DNA of 64,000 nucleotides from Falsirhodobacter sp051195255 (lineage in GTDB: Bacteria; Pseudomonadota; Alphaproteobacteria; Rhodobacterales; Rhodobacteraceae): NCBI RefSeq assembly GCF_051195255.1, contig NZ_JBNJLK010000010.1, positions 72,381-136,380 on the forward strand. The letters are read 5' to 3'. Numbering within the stretch: position 1 is the stretch's first letter; every line of letters begins with the position of its first letter. Below the pieces are notes generated by a model that worked only from the letters and a program-made list of their open reading frames with translations, was not told the origin of the DNA and did no database searches. Below, in pieces: positions 36,546 through 45,351 of the stretch. A program made the translations under genes and the position numbers.

Positions 36546-37283
36546 TTGACCGCCAAGATCCCGACCTCCCGCGTCGACAGGCTCCTTTCCTCCATGGGTT
36601 ATGGCTCGCGGGCCGAGATGGCGCGCATGGCGAGGGCGGGCGGCATTACCCTGGACGGTGTTCGCCTTCCCAACGTCACAAAGCGCATCCCGGTCACCAG
36701 GGATCTGCCGACCCGCATGAAGATCGCCGGCGAGGCGCTGGATCCCGTGGCCGGGATGGTCCTCCTTTTGAACAAGCCTTTGGGCATGACCTGTTCGCAC
36801 AAGGAAGCGGGCCCCTTGGTGTATGACATCCTGCCCAAGCGCTGGAAGCGGCGCGATCCGGCGATCTCGACCATCGGGCGTCTGGACAAGCAGACCTCCG
36901 GCCTTCTGTTGCTGACCGACGACGGGGACCTGCTGCACCGCGTCATCAGCCCCAGGCGCCACGTCCGGAAGGTCTACCATGCGACGCTGGCCCGCCCCCT
37001 CAGGGGCACCGAGGCCGCGCTGTTCGCCTCGGGTGAGCTTATGCTGGAGGGCGAGGACAAACCGCTGGCGCCGGCGGACCTGGACGTGATCTCCGCCACC
37101 GAAGCCCGGCTGACGGTCACCGAGGGCCGGTATCATCAGGTGCGCCGCATGTTCGCTGCCACCGGCAACCACGTGGAGGCGCTGCATCGCGAGCGTTTGG
37201 GCGGCCTGTCCCTGCCGGACGGGCTGGCCCCCGGTCAGTGGACGCTGCTGAGCGAGGACGAGATCGCCCTGATCTTTCAGTAA
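36546..37283 (+). CDS. RsuA-family 16S rRNA pseudouridine synthase
   Basis: A 245-aa protein with an N-terminal S4 RNA-binding domain (RVDRLLSSMGYGSRAEMARMARAGGITLDG) and an RsuA/RluB/E/F catalytic domain. The catalytic Asp lies in STIGRLDKQTSGLLLLTDDG, and the C-terminal EGRYHQVRRMFAATGNHVEALHRERLG is typical. I prefer the TTG at 36546 because GGAGGA lies seven bases before it; the in-frame ATG at 36531 lacks a ribosome-binding site and is the alternative. By family pattern it most resembles RsuA (U516 of 16S rRNA), but RluE or RluF cannot be excluded. Confidence 0.88.
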   Translation: MTAKIPTSRVDRLLSSMGYGSRAEMARMARAGGITLDGVRLPNVTKRIPVTRDLPTRMKIAGEALDPVAGMVLLLNKPLGMTCSHKEAGPLVYDILPKRWKRRDPAISTIGRLDKQTSGLLLLTDDGDLLHRVISPRRHVRKVYHATLARPLRGTEAALFASGELMLEGEDKPLAPADLDVISATEARLTVTEGRYHQVRRMFAATGNHVEALHRERLGGLSLPDGLAPGQWTLLSEDEIALIFQ

Positions 37284-37349
37284 ACGCACGCGTCTGGATA
37301 TGTTCTCCCCTCCTGCCCCTCGGCTCAGGCAGGGCGACATGGCACGCCC

Positions 37350-38051
37350 TCAGGCGAGGCCGCAAAGATAGACTTCGCGCTCGGGATGCTCGATCACGCG
37401 GAAGCCCGCGCTGCGCAGCATCGCCTCCATCCCCGCGCGGTTCGGCACGAACCAGTTGGTGGGATCCCCGGCATAGCGCCGTTCGATGAAATACAGCAGC
37501 GGGACGTCCGGCCCCTCGAACGGGGTGCTGTCGTTGAAGTCGTAATCCTCGGCAATGGCCGCCACATGGTCCGATCCCCGTTGCATGGACTGGAACAGCA
37601 GGCGGTCGCCCACCACGTGTTCGCGGATAATGTCCAGCGCCAGAAGGGGATGACGAAGGTGATAAAGCACCCCCATGAAGATGACGAGGTCGAAGCGTTC
37701 CCCCAGCGTCGGCACATCGTAGACCGACATCTGCCGGAATTCGATGGCCGCGCCCTCCACCTCGGCCGCCAGCCGGGCCTGCGCCAGATAGCGCGGATCG
37801 CTGTCGACCGCCACCACGCGATCCGCCCCGCGACGTGCCATCTCAAGTGCATAGAAGCCCGCGTTGCACCCGATGTCGAGCACCGTCATGCCCTGCATGT
37901 CGTCCGGCAGGATGTGGCGGAAGCCCGCCCACTTGAAGCTCGGGTAATCCCCCAGGAAGTGATTCGGAGCGGTCTGCACGCCGCCCAGCCTGAGATTGTG
38001 AAACCACGGCGCCAGATCCTCGATCCGGCTCTTCAGGTTTTCATTGTCCAT
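37350..38051 (-). CDS. CmoB-like SAM-dependent methyltransferase
   Basis: A 233-aa class I methyltransferase. It has PNHFLGDYPSFKWAGFRHILP, the SAM-binding motif VLDIGCNAGFYALEMARRGA, an acidic motif II AVDSDPRYLAQA, and FDLVIFMGVLYHLRHPLLALD. This layout is that of the DUF1698/CmoB-like group, which in other proteins modifies tRNA wobble uridine or sugars in small clusters. The N-terminal CmoB extension is absent, so tRNA modification is not assured. The ATG at 38051 is used; longer in-frame starts give an Arg-rich, implausible N-terminus. The target is unknown. Confidence 0.83.
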   Translation of the reverse strand: MDNENLKSRIEDLAPWFHNLRLGGVQTAPNHFLGDYPSFKWAGFRHILPDDMQGMTVLDIGCNAGFYALEMARRGADRVVAVDSDPRYLAQARLAAEVEGAAIEFRQMSVYDVPTLGERFDLVIFMGVLYHLRHPLLALDIIREHVVGDRLLFQSMQRGSDHVAAIAEDYDFNDSTPFEGPDVPLLYFIERRYAGDPTNWFVPNRAGMEAMLRSAGFRVIEHPEREVYLCGLA

Positions 38052-38166
38052 ACGCGCTCGCCTTTGTCGTCCACGGATCGGACGCGGCTCCCTTCCGGAA
38101 ACCGCGCCCGTTCGTGTTACATAGGCCGAAGGCAGCCTCTGGCCCGTCGGCGTCTGCCTGGACCTT

Positions 38167-39192
38167 TCAGGCCGTCTCCGGCCGGACACGCGCGTCGGCA
38201 AAGGACACCAGCTTTCTCCGGTCTTCGTCCCACAGGTGCAGCCCAAGGGTCGCGAAGCTTTCGCGGATGGTCAGCCGCTGCGCCTCGGCCAGTTCGCGGT
38301 GATCGCGGATCACCTGTCCCAGGCGGTAGAAGGGGATGCGCGAATAAAGGTGGTGCACATGGTGGATGCCGATGTTCCCCGTCAGCCACCGAAGCGGCTG
38401 CGGCAGAACGTAGTGCGAGCTTCCCTCAAGCGCGGCATGGTGCAACTGCCAATCCTCGCCCGCGGCCCAGTGGGTTTCCTCGAACTGGTGCTGCACGTAG
38501 AACAGCCAGACCCCCACCGTCGCCGCCACGAGGGAGGTGGGAAGGAAGACCAGAAGCAGGGGTGTCAGGCCGCCGAACCACGCGACCACCCCCAGAAGGC
38601 CCGCGATCACCGCGTTGGTGCCCATGGCCGAGCCCCAATACCGCCATCCCGACTTCATGAGGCCGAGAGGCACCCGGTTCTGCAAAAGAAACAGGTAGCC
38701 CGGCCCCAGCACGAACAGCGTGATCGGGTTGCGGTACAGCCGGTACATGAGACGCCCCCATGCGGAAAGGGCGTCGTATTCCTTGACGGTCAGCGTGGTC
38801 ACGTCACCGATTCCCCGCTGGTCAAGGTTGCCGTGGCTGCCATGGTGGATCGAATGGGTGCGCCGCCACACGGCATAGGGGGTCAGGGTGAAGACGCCCA
38901 TGATGCGGCCCACCCAGTCCTGCGCCGTCCGGTTCGGAAGAAACGCGCCATGCCCGCAATCGTGCTGGATGATGAACAGCCGGACAAGAAACAGCCCGTT
39001 GATCATGGCCAAAGCCGCCCCCAGCCAGAAACTGACGGCCAAGGCCTTCCAGGCCAGAGCCCACAGCACGAGGAAGGGCAGCAGCGTCACCGCCAGTTCG
39101 AAAAGGCTGCGGCGGGTGGACGGCTCGCGATAGCGGGCCAGAACACTGAGCCACTCACGCGCCGTGCGGGGTGGAGGAGGCGTATCTAACAT
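38167..39192 (-). CDS. Membrane fatty acid desaturase
   Basis: A 341-aa integral-membrane di-iron desaturase. The three His boxes are visible: HDCGH, HSIHH (in RRTHSIHHGSHGN) and HHVHH (in GIHHVHHLYSRIP). Four to six hydrophobic segments lie between them, with QHQFEETHW before the last box. It belongs to the DesA/omega-6-like FADS family acting on membrane-lipid acyl chains; regioselectivity cannot be told. ATG at 39192 is used, though an upstream in-frame TTG is possible. The 3' neighbour is the CmoB-like methyltransferase, 115 bases away on the same strand. Confidence 0.9.
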   Translation of the reverse strand: MLDTPPPPRTAREWLSVLARYREPSTRRSLFELAVTLLPFLVLWALAWKALAVSFWLGAALAMINGLFLVRLFIIQHDCGHGAFLPNRTAQDWVGRIMGVFTLTPYAVWRRTHSIHHGSHGNLDQRGIGDVTTLTVKEYDALSAWGRLMYRLYRNPITLFVLGPGYLFLLQNRVPLGLMKSGWRYWGSAMGTNAVIAGLLGVVAWFGGLTPLLLVFLPTSLVAATVGVWLFYVQHQFEETHWAAGEDWQLHHAALEGSSHYVLPQPLRWLTGNIGIHHVHHLYSRIPFYRLGQVIRDHRELAEAQRLTIRESFATLGLHLWDEDRRKLVSFADARVRPETA

Positions 39193-39379
39193 CAAGGGGT
39201 GTCGCTGTCCTGCAGGGAACTCAGGGGGGTATTTACCATAGGAAGGCAAAGAACAACCACGCTGATCTGTCGAGGGCAGGACGAATTGCCGCGTCGCACC
39301 CGCGCAGCCATGGGCGCTTGTCTTGAAACCTGCCTCGTCAGGCGACGGCAGGTCGTCATCGCGGCGTTCCGCGGGGATC

Positions 39380-40540
39380 TCAGCGTTCCGAATAAAGCAC
39401 GCGGTGATCCACGAAATACCGCGCGAAGAACGGCAGGCTGGCCGAGCCGACCTCGCGCGCCGTGCGGCCGATTGTGCCTTCGGCCACCCGGATCGGGGTC
39501 AGCCCCCGCTGGTCCAGCCGTGACAGCGCGGCCGCGGTGGCCTGCACAAGCCGCGCGCGGATCGCGGGCGGGAAGCTGCCGTCGATCACCGCCGCCTCGA
39601 AATCATAAACGGCCAGGGCCGCGACGATGGCGCAGGCCAGACCCTCCGCCGCGCCGTCGATCCACCGGTCCAGCAAGGCGCCCAGCGACGTCCAGTGCGA
39701 CCCTTCATGCCACAGGTCCCCATGATCAAGACCCGCCGCGCGCACCGCCCGTTCCAGAAGATGGATGGAGGAGGCGTCGATCAGCTGCCGCACCCCGCCC
39801 TTCCCGTCCGGCACCGGAAGGGAGCCGAGCGCCCCGGCATTGCCAAGCCGCCCGGGGATCAGCCGACCGCCCATCACGATCCCCCCACCCACGAAGGCGC
39901 CGACGAAGAAGTAGACAAAATCCGACGGCACCTCCTTGCCGAAGGCCTGTTCGGCCCCGCAGGCCGCCGTCACGTCATTGGCCAGGAACAGGGGCAGACC
40001 CGTCGCCCGCGCCAGATCGTCGGTGATATCCTCGTGCCGCCAGTCCTTGTCGGCGCCCCAGGCCCAAAGATCGTTGGGCTGCGCCACGCCCAGCCCCGCG
40101 ATCCGCGCCCGCTCCTCCTCCGGCAGGACGCCGGAAAGGTCGCGGGCGGCTTCGGTGGCGAAGGCCAGCACCTCGGTCCGGAAGGGTTGCGGATAGAAGA
40201 TGGCGCGGCGCTCCCTCACCGTGCCGGTGAAGTCCATCAGCACCATTTCGGACGTGCGGCGCCCGATCTTCAACCCCAGCGAGAATGCGCCGCGCGGGTT
40301 CAGCGACATGGGCACCGAAGGCTGCCCCACCCTCCCCTTGCGTGGATCGCCGGCCAGCACCAGCCCGTCCGCCACTAAGGCCCGCATGATGACCGAGGCC
40401 GTCTGCGGCGACAGGCCGGACAGCCGGGCGATATCGGCCTTGGCCAGCTCCCCATGCCGGCGGATCAGCGACAGCACCACGCGTTCGTTGTGAATGCGAA
40501 CGCCCGCCTGATTGGATCCCCTGATCGCCGCGCCCGTCAT
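39380..40540 (-). CDS. ROK-family transcriptional regulator (likely FrcR)
   Basis: A 386-aa ROK (NagC/Mlc-type) regulator. The N-terminal winged HTH is readable in RIHNERVVLSLIRRHGELAKADIARLSGLSPQTASVIMRALVADGLV. The C-terminal sugar-kinase-like domain shows LFLANDVTAACGAEQAFG and FVYFFVGAFVGGGIVMGGRLIPGRLGNAGALGS, but lacks the usual CxCGxxGC zinc motif. It is divergent from frcBCA across a 116-base gap containing a matching operator. It is therefore probably the repressor of fructose uptake, responding to the imported sugar or its phosphate. Confidence 0.9.
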   Translation of the reverse strand: MTGAAIRGSNQAGVRIHNERVVLSLIRRHGELAKADIARLSGLSPQTASVIMRALVADGLVLAGDPRKGRVGQPSVPMSLNPRGAFSLGLKIGRRTSEMVLMDFTGTVRERRAIFYPQPFRTEVLAFATEAARDLSGVLPEEERARIAGLGVAQPNDLWAWGADKDWRHEDITDDLARATGLPLFLANDVTAACGAEQAFGKEVPSDFVYFFVGAFVGGGIVMGGRLIPGRLGNAGALGSLPVPDGKGGVRQLIDASSIHLLERAVRAAGLDHGDLWHEGSHWTSLGALLDRWIDGAAEGLACAIVAALAVYDFEAAVIDGSFPPAIRARLVQATAAALSRLDQRGLTPIRVAEGTIGRTAREVGSASLPFFARYFVDHRVLYSER

Positions 40541-40561
40541 TCATGGCCCCCCTGCCAATAT

Positions 40562-40580
40562 ATAAATCGGAATGATTTAT
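40562..40580. promoter_or_regulatory. Candidate ROK operator between rok and frcB
   Basis: ATAAATC-GGAAT-GATTTAT is a perfect 7-bp inverted repeat, AT-rich with a GC-containing centre as in NagC/Mlc-type sites. It lies 21 bases upstream of the regulator's start codon and ends two bases before the putative frcB -35. Longer, looser arms ATCGGAA/TTCCGAT also bracket 40566-40602. Confidence 0.65.
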
Positions 40581-40582
40581 TA

Positions 40583-40611
40583 TTGACAAGCTTCTTTCCG
40601 ATGGCGTTACA
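40583..40611 (+). promoter_or_regulatory. Putative frcB promoter
   Basis: A perfect -35 TTGACA at 40583-40588 is followed, after 17 bases, by a weak -10 GTTACA at 40606-40611. frcB starts 45 bases further on. The adjacent operator would let the ROK protein block polymerase. Confidence 0.5.
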
Positions 40612-40656
40612 TCGCCCTGCGGGCCCGGGAGGGGCCAATCCTTGGGAGGGGATCGC

Positions 40657-41676
40657 ATGAAATATCCGCTGATCGCATTGGGCGCGACGGCGCTGGTGGC
40701 GTTGTCGTCGCCGGTTCTGGCGCAGGACGCGACGACCGTCTGTCTGATCACCAAGACCGACACCAACCCGTTCTTCGTGAAGATGAAGGAAGGGGCCGAG
40801 GCGAAGGCAGAGGAACTGGGCCTGAACCTGCAATCCTATGCCGGCCGCGTCGATGGCGACCACGAGGCGCAGGTGCAGGCTGTCGAAAGCTGCATCGCGG
40901 CGGGCGCCAAGGGCATCCTGATCACCCCGTCGAACACGCAAGCCATCGTGCCCGTGCTGAAGCAGGCGCAGGATGCGGGCATGATCGTGATCGCGCTGGA
41001 CACGCCGCTGGAGCCGGCCGAGGCGGCGGACGCCACCTTCGCCACCGACAACTTCCGCGCGGGCGTGCTGATCGGCGAATGGGCCAAGGCCAAGATGGGC
41101 GAAGATGCGGCGGACGCCAAGATCGCGTTCCTTGACCTGACGCCGTCCAACCCTTCGGTCGCCGTTCTGCGCGATCAGGGCTTCATGCAGGGCTTCGGCA
41201 TCGACGTGAAGGACGAGAACGTGGTGGGCGATGAGGAGGACGACCGCATCGTCGGCCATGACGTGACCAACGGGAACGAGGAAGGCGGCCGTCAGGCGAT
41301 GGAGAACCTGCTGCAGCAGGACCCGTCGATCAACCTCGTCTACACCATCAACGAGCCCGCCGCCGCCGGCGCCTACGAGGCGCTGAAGGCCGTCGGCATG
41401 GAAGGCAACGTGACGATCGTGTCGGTCGATGGCGGCTGCCCCGGCGTGCAGAACGTCGAGGAAGGGATCATCGGCGCGACCTCCATGCAATACCCGCTGA
41501 AGATGGCCGCCTTGGGGGTCGAGGCGGTGGCCGAATTCGCCAAGTCCGGCGCGATGCCCGAAGCGTCCGAAGGCCTGACCTTCACCGACACCGGCGTCGA
41601 TCTGGTGACGGACGCGCCGGTGGACGGCGTGGACTCCATGACCTCGGCCGACGCCAAGGCCCAGTGCTGGGGCTGA
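40657..41676 (+). CDS. frcB: Fructose ABC transporter substrate-binding protein FrcB
   Basis: A 339-aa periplasmic binding protein of the ribose/fructose class. The start at 40657 follows GGGAGGGG and gives a signal peptide (MKYPLIALGATALVALSSPVLAQ). The mature protein opens TVCLITKTDTNPFFVKMKEGAEAKA and contains GAKGILITPSNTQAIVPV and YTINEPAAAGAYEALKA, patterns I associate with FrcB of rhizobia. It is the first gene of frcBCA, next to a ROK regulator and frcK, which supports fructose (possibly also ribose or mannose) as ligand. Confidence 0.92.
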   Translation: MKYPLIALGATALVALSSPVLAQDATTVCLITKTDTNPFFVKMKEGAEAKAEELGLNLQSYAGRVDGDHEAQVQAVESCIAAGAKGILITPSNTQAIVPVLKQAQDAGMIVIALDTPLEPAEAADATFATDNFRAGVLIGEWAKAKMGEDAADAKIAFLDLTPSNPSVAVLRDQGFMQGFGIDVKDENVVGDEEDDRIVGHDVTNGNEEGGRQAMENLLQQDPSINLVYTINEPAAAGAYEALKAVGMEGNVTIVSVDGGCPGVQNVEEGIIGATSMQYPLKMAALGVEAVAEFAKSGAMPEASEGLTFTDTGVDLVTDAPVDGVDSMTSADAKAQCWG

Positions 41677-41697
41677 GGCCGCAAGGGGATCACTGTC

Positions 41698-42759
41698 ATG
41701 AGCGAAACAAAGGACGACTTCGAGGCTGGCCTGTCGAAGGCCAGCACCCAGGTCGCGGACTTCACCCGCCACCGTAGTCCGCTGGAACGGTTGCAGCACA
41801 TCCTGCACGCCAATCCGACGCTGGTGCCGGTCATGGTGCTGCTGTTCGGCATCGCGGTGTTCGGGATCATCGTGGGGGAACGGTTCTTCAACTCGTTCAC
41901 GCTGACGCTGATCCTGCAACAGGTGGCCATCGTCGGCATCGTCGGCGTGGCACAGACGCTGATCGTGCTGACGGCGGGGATCGACCTGTCGGTCGGCGCG
42001 ATCATGGTGCTGTCGTCGGTCATCATGGGGCAGTTCGCGGTGACGCTGGGCATTCCGGCGCCGATCGCGCTGTTCTGCGGGCTGGCGCTTGGGACCATCT
42101 GCGGCATCATCAACGGGGTGCTGGTGGCGGTCGTGCGGCTGCCCCCCTTCATCGTGACGCTGGGCACGTGGTTCGTGTTCGAGGCCGCGAACTTCATCTA
42201 CACCCAGAACCAGACCATCCGCGCCCAGGACGTGGAGGCCGCGGCCCCGCTGCTGCAATTCCTGGGCAACACGTTCCGCATCGGGGGTGCCGTCTTTACC
42301 TATGCCGTGGTGGCCATGGCCGGGCTGGTGCTGCTCTTCTACTACATCCTGAACCACACGGCCTGGGGCCGGCACGTCTATGCCATCGGCGACGATCTGG
42401 ACGCGGCGCGGCTGTCGGGCATCCGCACGACGAAAACGCTGATCTCGGTCTACGCGGTTTCGGGGCTGATCTGCGGCTTTGCGGGCTGGGCGCTGATCGG
42501 GCGGCTCGGCTCGATCTCCCCCACCTCGGGATACGAGGCGAACATCCAGTCGATCACGGCAGTGGTCATCGGCGGCACCTCGCTGTTCGGCGGGCGCGGA
42601 TCGGTGTTCGGCACGCTGATCGGGGCGCTGATCGTGGGCGTCTTCGCCATGGGCCTGCGGATCTGGGGCACCGACCCCCAATGGACGCGCCTGACGGTGG
42701 GCGCGCTGATCATCCTGGCGGTCGCGGCAGACCAATGGATCAGAAAGGCATCGGCATGA
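41698..42759 (+). CDS. frcC: Fructose ABC transporter permease FrcC
   Basis: A 353-aa RbsC-type permease. An N-terminal cytoplasmic stretch of about 45 residues precedes eight to ten membrane spans. Typical blocks are GVAQTLIVLTAGIDLSVGAIMVLSS and ALIGRLGSISPTSGYEANIQSITAVVIGGTSLFGGRGSV. It starts 21 bases after frcB. Its stop overlaps the frcA start (ATGA at 42756-42759). Confidence 0.93.
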   Translation: MSETKDDFEAGLSKASTQVADFTRHRSPLERLQHILHANPTLVPVMVLLFGIAVFGIIVGERFFNSFTLTLILQQVAIVGIVGVAQTLIVLTAGIDLSVGAIMVLSSVIMGQFAVTLGIPAPIALFCGLALGTICGIINGVLVAVVRLPPFIVTLGTWFVFEAANFIYTQNQTIRAQDVEAAAPLLQFLGNTFRIGGAVFTYAVVAMAGLVLLFYYILNHTAWGRHVYAIGDDLDAARLSGIRTTKTLISVYAVSGLICGFAGWALIGRLGSISPTSGYEANIQSITAVVIGGTSLFGGRGSVFGTLIGALIVGVFAMGLRIWGTDPQWTRLTVGALIILAVAADQWIRKASA

Positions 42760-43538
42760 TCCGGGAAACCCCTGTCCTGACGGGACGCAACCTGCAGAAA
42801 CGCTACGGCCGGGTCGTGGCGATGGACAACACCGATTTCGACCTTTACCCGCGGGAGATCCTTGCAGTGATCGGGGACAACGGCGCGGGCAAGTCCACGC
42901 TGATCCGCGCCATGACCGGCGCCGTCCAACCGGATGCGGGGGAGATCCGTCTGGACGGCCAGCCGACCACGCTGGCCAACCCCCAGGCCGCCCGCGATCT
43001 GGGGATCGAGACGGTGTATCAGAACCTCGCACTCTCGCCCGCCTTGTCCATCGCGGACAACATGTTCCTTGGCCGGGAAATCCGGCGCGGGGGCGTGGCG
43101 GGATGGTTCCGGATGCTGGACAAGCCCGCGATGCGGACAAAGGCGCGCGAGCAGTTGAACACCCTTGGCCTGACGACGATCCAAAGCATCGACCAAGCGG
43201 TGGAAACGCTGTCGGGCGGGCAGCGTCAGGGGGTGGCGGTGGCCCGGGCGGCCGCCTTCGGATCCAAGGTCCTGATGCTGGACGAACCCACGGCCGCGCT
43301 TGGGGTCAAGGAATCCCGCAAGGTGCTGGACCTGATCCTTGGCGTGCGCGACCGGGGGCTGCCGATCGTCCTCATCTCCCACAACATGCCGCATGTGTTC
43401 GAGATTGCGGACCGGATCCACGTGCACCGCCTGGGAAAACGGCTTTGCGTGGTGGATCCGAAGTCCATCTCCATGTCGGATGCGGTGGCCCTGATGACGG
43501 GTGCGGTGCAGCCTACGCCCGAGATGATGGCAGGCTGA
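42756..43538 (+). CDS. frcA: Fructose ABC transporter ATPase FrcA
   Basis: A 260-aa single-domain ATPase, not the double-domain RbsA form, as in rhizobial FrcA. It has Walker A GDNGAGKSTL, signature LSGGQRQGVAVARA and Walker B VLMLDEPTAALGVKES, then LISHNMPHVFEIADRIHVHRLGKR. The start overlaps frcC. Its 3' end overlaps the convergent frcK by 26 bases. Confidence 0.93.
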   Translation: MIRETPVLTGRNLQKRYGRVVAMDNTDFDLYPREILAVIGDNGAGKSTLIRAMTGAVQPDAGEIRLDGQPTTLANPQAARDLGIETVYQNLALSPALSIADNMFLGREIRRGGVAGWFRMLDKPAMRTKAREQLNTLGLTTIQSIDQAVETLSGGQRQGVAVARAAAFGSKVLMLDEPTAALGVKESRKVLDLILGVRDRGLPIVLISHNMPHVFEIADRIHVHRLGKRLCVVDPKSISMSDAVALMTGAVQPTPEMMAG

Positions 43539-44118
43539 CATCCGCCGCCACGCTGCCCGTCATCACCCGGCGGGCGTTCGGCAGATCGTTCCCTTCGATT
43601 TTGGCAGCGCCGTCGGGCCGGGCAGACCACCGGGCCCGCAGGCGCTGTTCCAGCACCGGCAGGGGCACGTCCAGCATCACGGTCATGTCCAGAAGCGGCC
43701 GAAGCGTCGCCCAGTCCGGATCGTCCAGCAGCAGATAATTGCCTTCGACCAGAACGACGTTCACCTCGGGCCCGATGATGCGCGCCGCCGCGCGCGAGAT
43801 TTCCAGGTCGCGGTCGAAGACCGGCACGGCAATCTCTCCCCCCTCTTCCCGAAGGCGGTGAAGCAGGGTGCGCAGCCCCGCCACGTCAAAGGTGTGCGGC
43901 GCGCCCTTGCGGTCGCGGTGGCCGCGGGCGTTCAGGACGGCATCATCGTAATGGAACCCGTCCATGGGCAGGATCGCGCTGTTCGGGATGCAGGTCTGCA
44001 AATCCTCGGCCAACGTGCTCTTGCCGGCGCCCGGCGGGCCCGCGATGCCGATCAGCCTGCGCGTCCGGATGCCGCGCAACTCTTCGGCCAAACTGTCGAT
44101 CGTCATCAGGCGTGTCAT
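43513..44118 (-). CDS. frcK: FrcK-like nucleoside/sugar kinase
   Basis: A 201-aa P-loop kinase related to uridine kinase and phosphoribulokinase. It has Walker A IAGPPGAGKSTLAEDL, PMDGFHYDD, RKGAPHTFDV and VLVEGNYLLLDDPDW. FrcK in Sinorhizobium meliloti lies at the end of frcBCAK and is thought to be a putative kinase for fructose use. Here it is inverted and its last 26 bases overlap the end of frcA, an arrangement unlike the colinear operon I recall. Substrate assignment is inferred from the neighbours. Confidence 0.85.
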   Translation of the reverse strand: MTRLMTIDSLAEELRGIRTRRLIGIAGPPGAGKSTLAEDLQTCIPNSAILPMDGFHYDDAVLNARGHRDRKGAPHTFDVAGLRTLLHRLREEGGEIAVPVFDRDLEISRAAARIIGPEVNVVLVEGNYLLLDDPDWATLRPLLDMTVMLDVPLPVLEQRLRARWSARPDGAAKIEGNDLPNARRVMTGSVAADVSLPSSRA

Positions 44119-44230
44119 CTGTGTTCCTCCGTGGGCACAGTGAGAGGCGGTTCGGCGGGTGGCGTCAAGCAGCGTCAGGTTCCAGCCACCTGCCCTTCCA
44201 TGTCGCGACGGGTTGCCTTATCGGCTGCGG

Positions 44231-45256
44231 TCAAGATGGATCGGACGGCCAGGTTCTCTCCAGCACGCTCAACCAGTTCTCGACCCCGATCTGCCTTTGT
44301 TCGGCATCGGAATAGCCCGCCGCGGCCAGCGCGTCGAACAGGCGCGGCAGGCCGGTGGCGTCGCCGATCGCCGTCGGCACCAGCGTCCCGTCGAAGTCCG
44401 AGCCGAGGGCGACGTGCGCGATCCCGACCCGTTCGACGATGTGGTCGATGTGCCGCACCATCGCCTCCAGCGCCAGATCGGGGTTGCGGCAACCTTCGGG
44501 ATCCAGGAACCGCACGCCGAAATTGATGCCGACCAGGCCGCCCGTGGCCGCGATGGCGTCCAGCTGGCGGTCGGACAGGTTGCGGCTGTGCGGGCAGATG
44601 GCATGCACGTTGGAATGCGAGGCGACCAGCGGCGCGTCCGAGAGGCGGGCCACGTCCCAGAACCCCGCCTCGTTCAGGTGGGACAGGTCCAGCATGATCT
44701 TCAGCCGGTTGCACAGGCGCACGAAGGCCTCGCCCTCCGCCGTCAGGCCCGGCCCGATATCGGCCGAGGACGGGAAGCGGAACGGCACGCCATGCGCGAA
44801 GATCGTCTGCCGGGCCCAAACCGGCCCGATGGTGCGCAGCCCCGCGCCGTGCAGGACGTGCAGCAGGTCCAGATCGGGATCCACGGCCTCCGCCCCTTCC
44901 AGATGCAGGACGGCGGCGAAGCTGTTCCGCCCCATCGCCGCGCGGATCGCGGAAACCGAGGTGCAGACGGTCAGGCCCCCGGCCGACGCCGCCTCGATCC
45001 GCCGCAGCAGCGCCACCTGCGACAGGGTGACGTCCAGCGCCTCGGCCCGGTCGAGGGGCGGGAAATCGCCCGTCGCGTCGGGGGCGGAGGGCGCATAGAC
45101 GGCGCAAAGCCCGCCCACCAGACCGCCCGCCCGCGCCTTTGGCAGATCGACATGACCCTGCGGCGAGCCGTGGATGAACCGGTCTTCGGCCCCGTGCAGG
45201 CCCTCGCGCCTCAGGCGCAGCAGCGCGTCGTTGTGGCCGTCGAATACAGGGATCAT
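44231..45256 (-). CDS. Membrane dipeptidase (peptidase family M19)
   Basis: A 341-aa zinc dipeptidase of the amidohydrolase superfamily. Readable metal sites are DGHNDAL near the N-terminus (His-x-Asp), the bridging Glu in AVLHLEGAEA, and two His in LDLSHLNEAGFWDV and ASHSNVHA; ALGSDFDGTLVP is also conserved. Such enzymes hydrolyse dipeptides, including D-containing ones. No signal peptide is visible. I use the ATG at 45256, where the family's usual VFDGHND opening appears. The gene stands alone between frcK and a LysR gene on the same strand. Confidence 0.9.
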   Translation of the reverse strand: MIPVFDGHNDALLRLRREGLHGAEDRFIHGSPQGHVDLPKARAGGLVGGLCAVYAPSAPDATGDFPPLDRAEALDVTLSQVALLRRIEAASAGGLTVCTSVSAIRAAMGRNSFAAVLHLEGAEAVDPDLDLLHVLHGAGLRTIGPVWARQTIFAHGVPFRFPSSADIGPGLTAEGEAFVRLCNRLKIMLDLSHLNEAGFWDVARLSDAPLVASHSNVHAICPHSRNLSDRQLDAIAATGGLVGINFGVRFLDPEGCRNPDLALEAMVRHIDHIVERVGIAHVALGSDFDGTLVPTAIGDATGLPRLFDALAAAGYSDAEQRQIGVENWLSVLERTWPSDPS

Positions 45257-45351
45257 GGCGGCGAAAGCTCCAGCGTGATGAGGGGTCTGGCATAAAACCG
45301 ATCGGGGGCGGCCACAACCGCCCACCCGACCATGCCGCAGGGGACGGTCCC

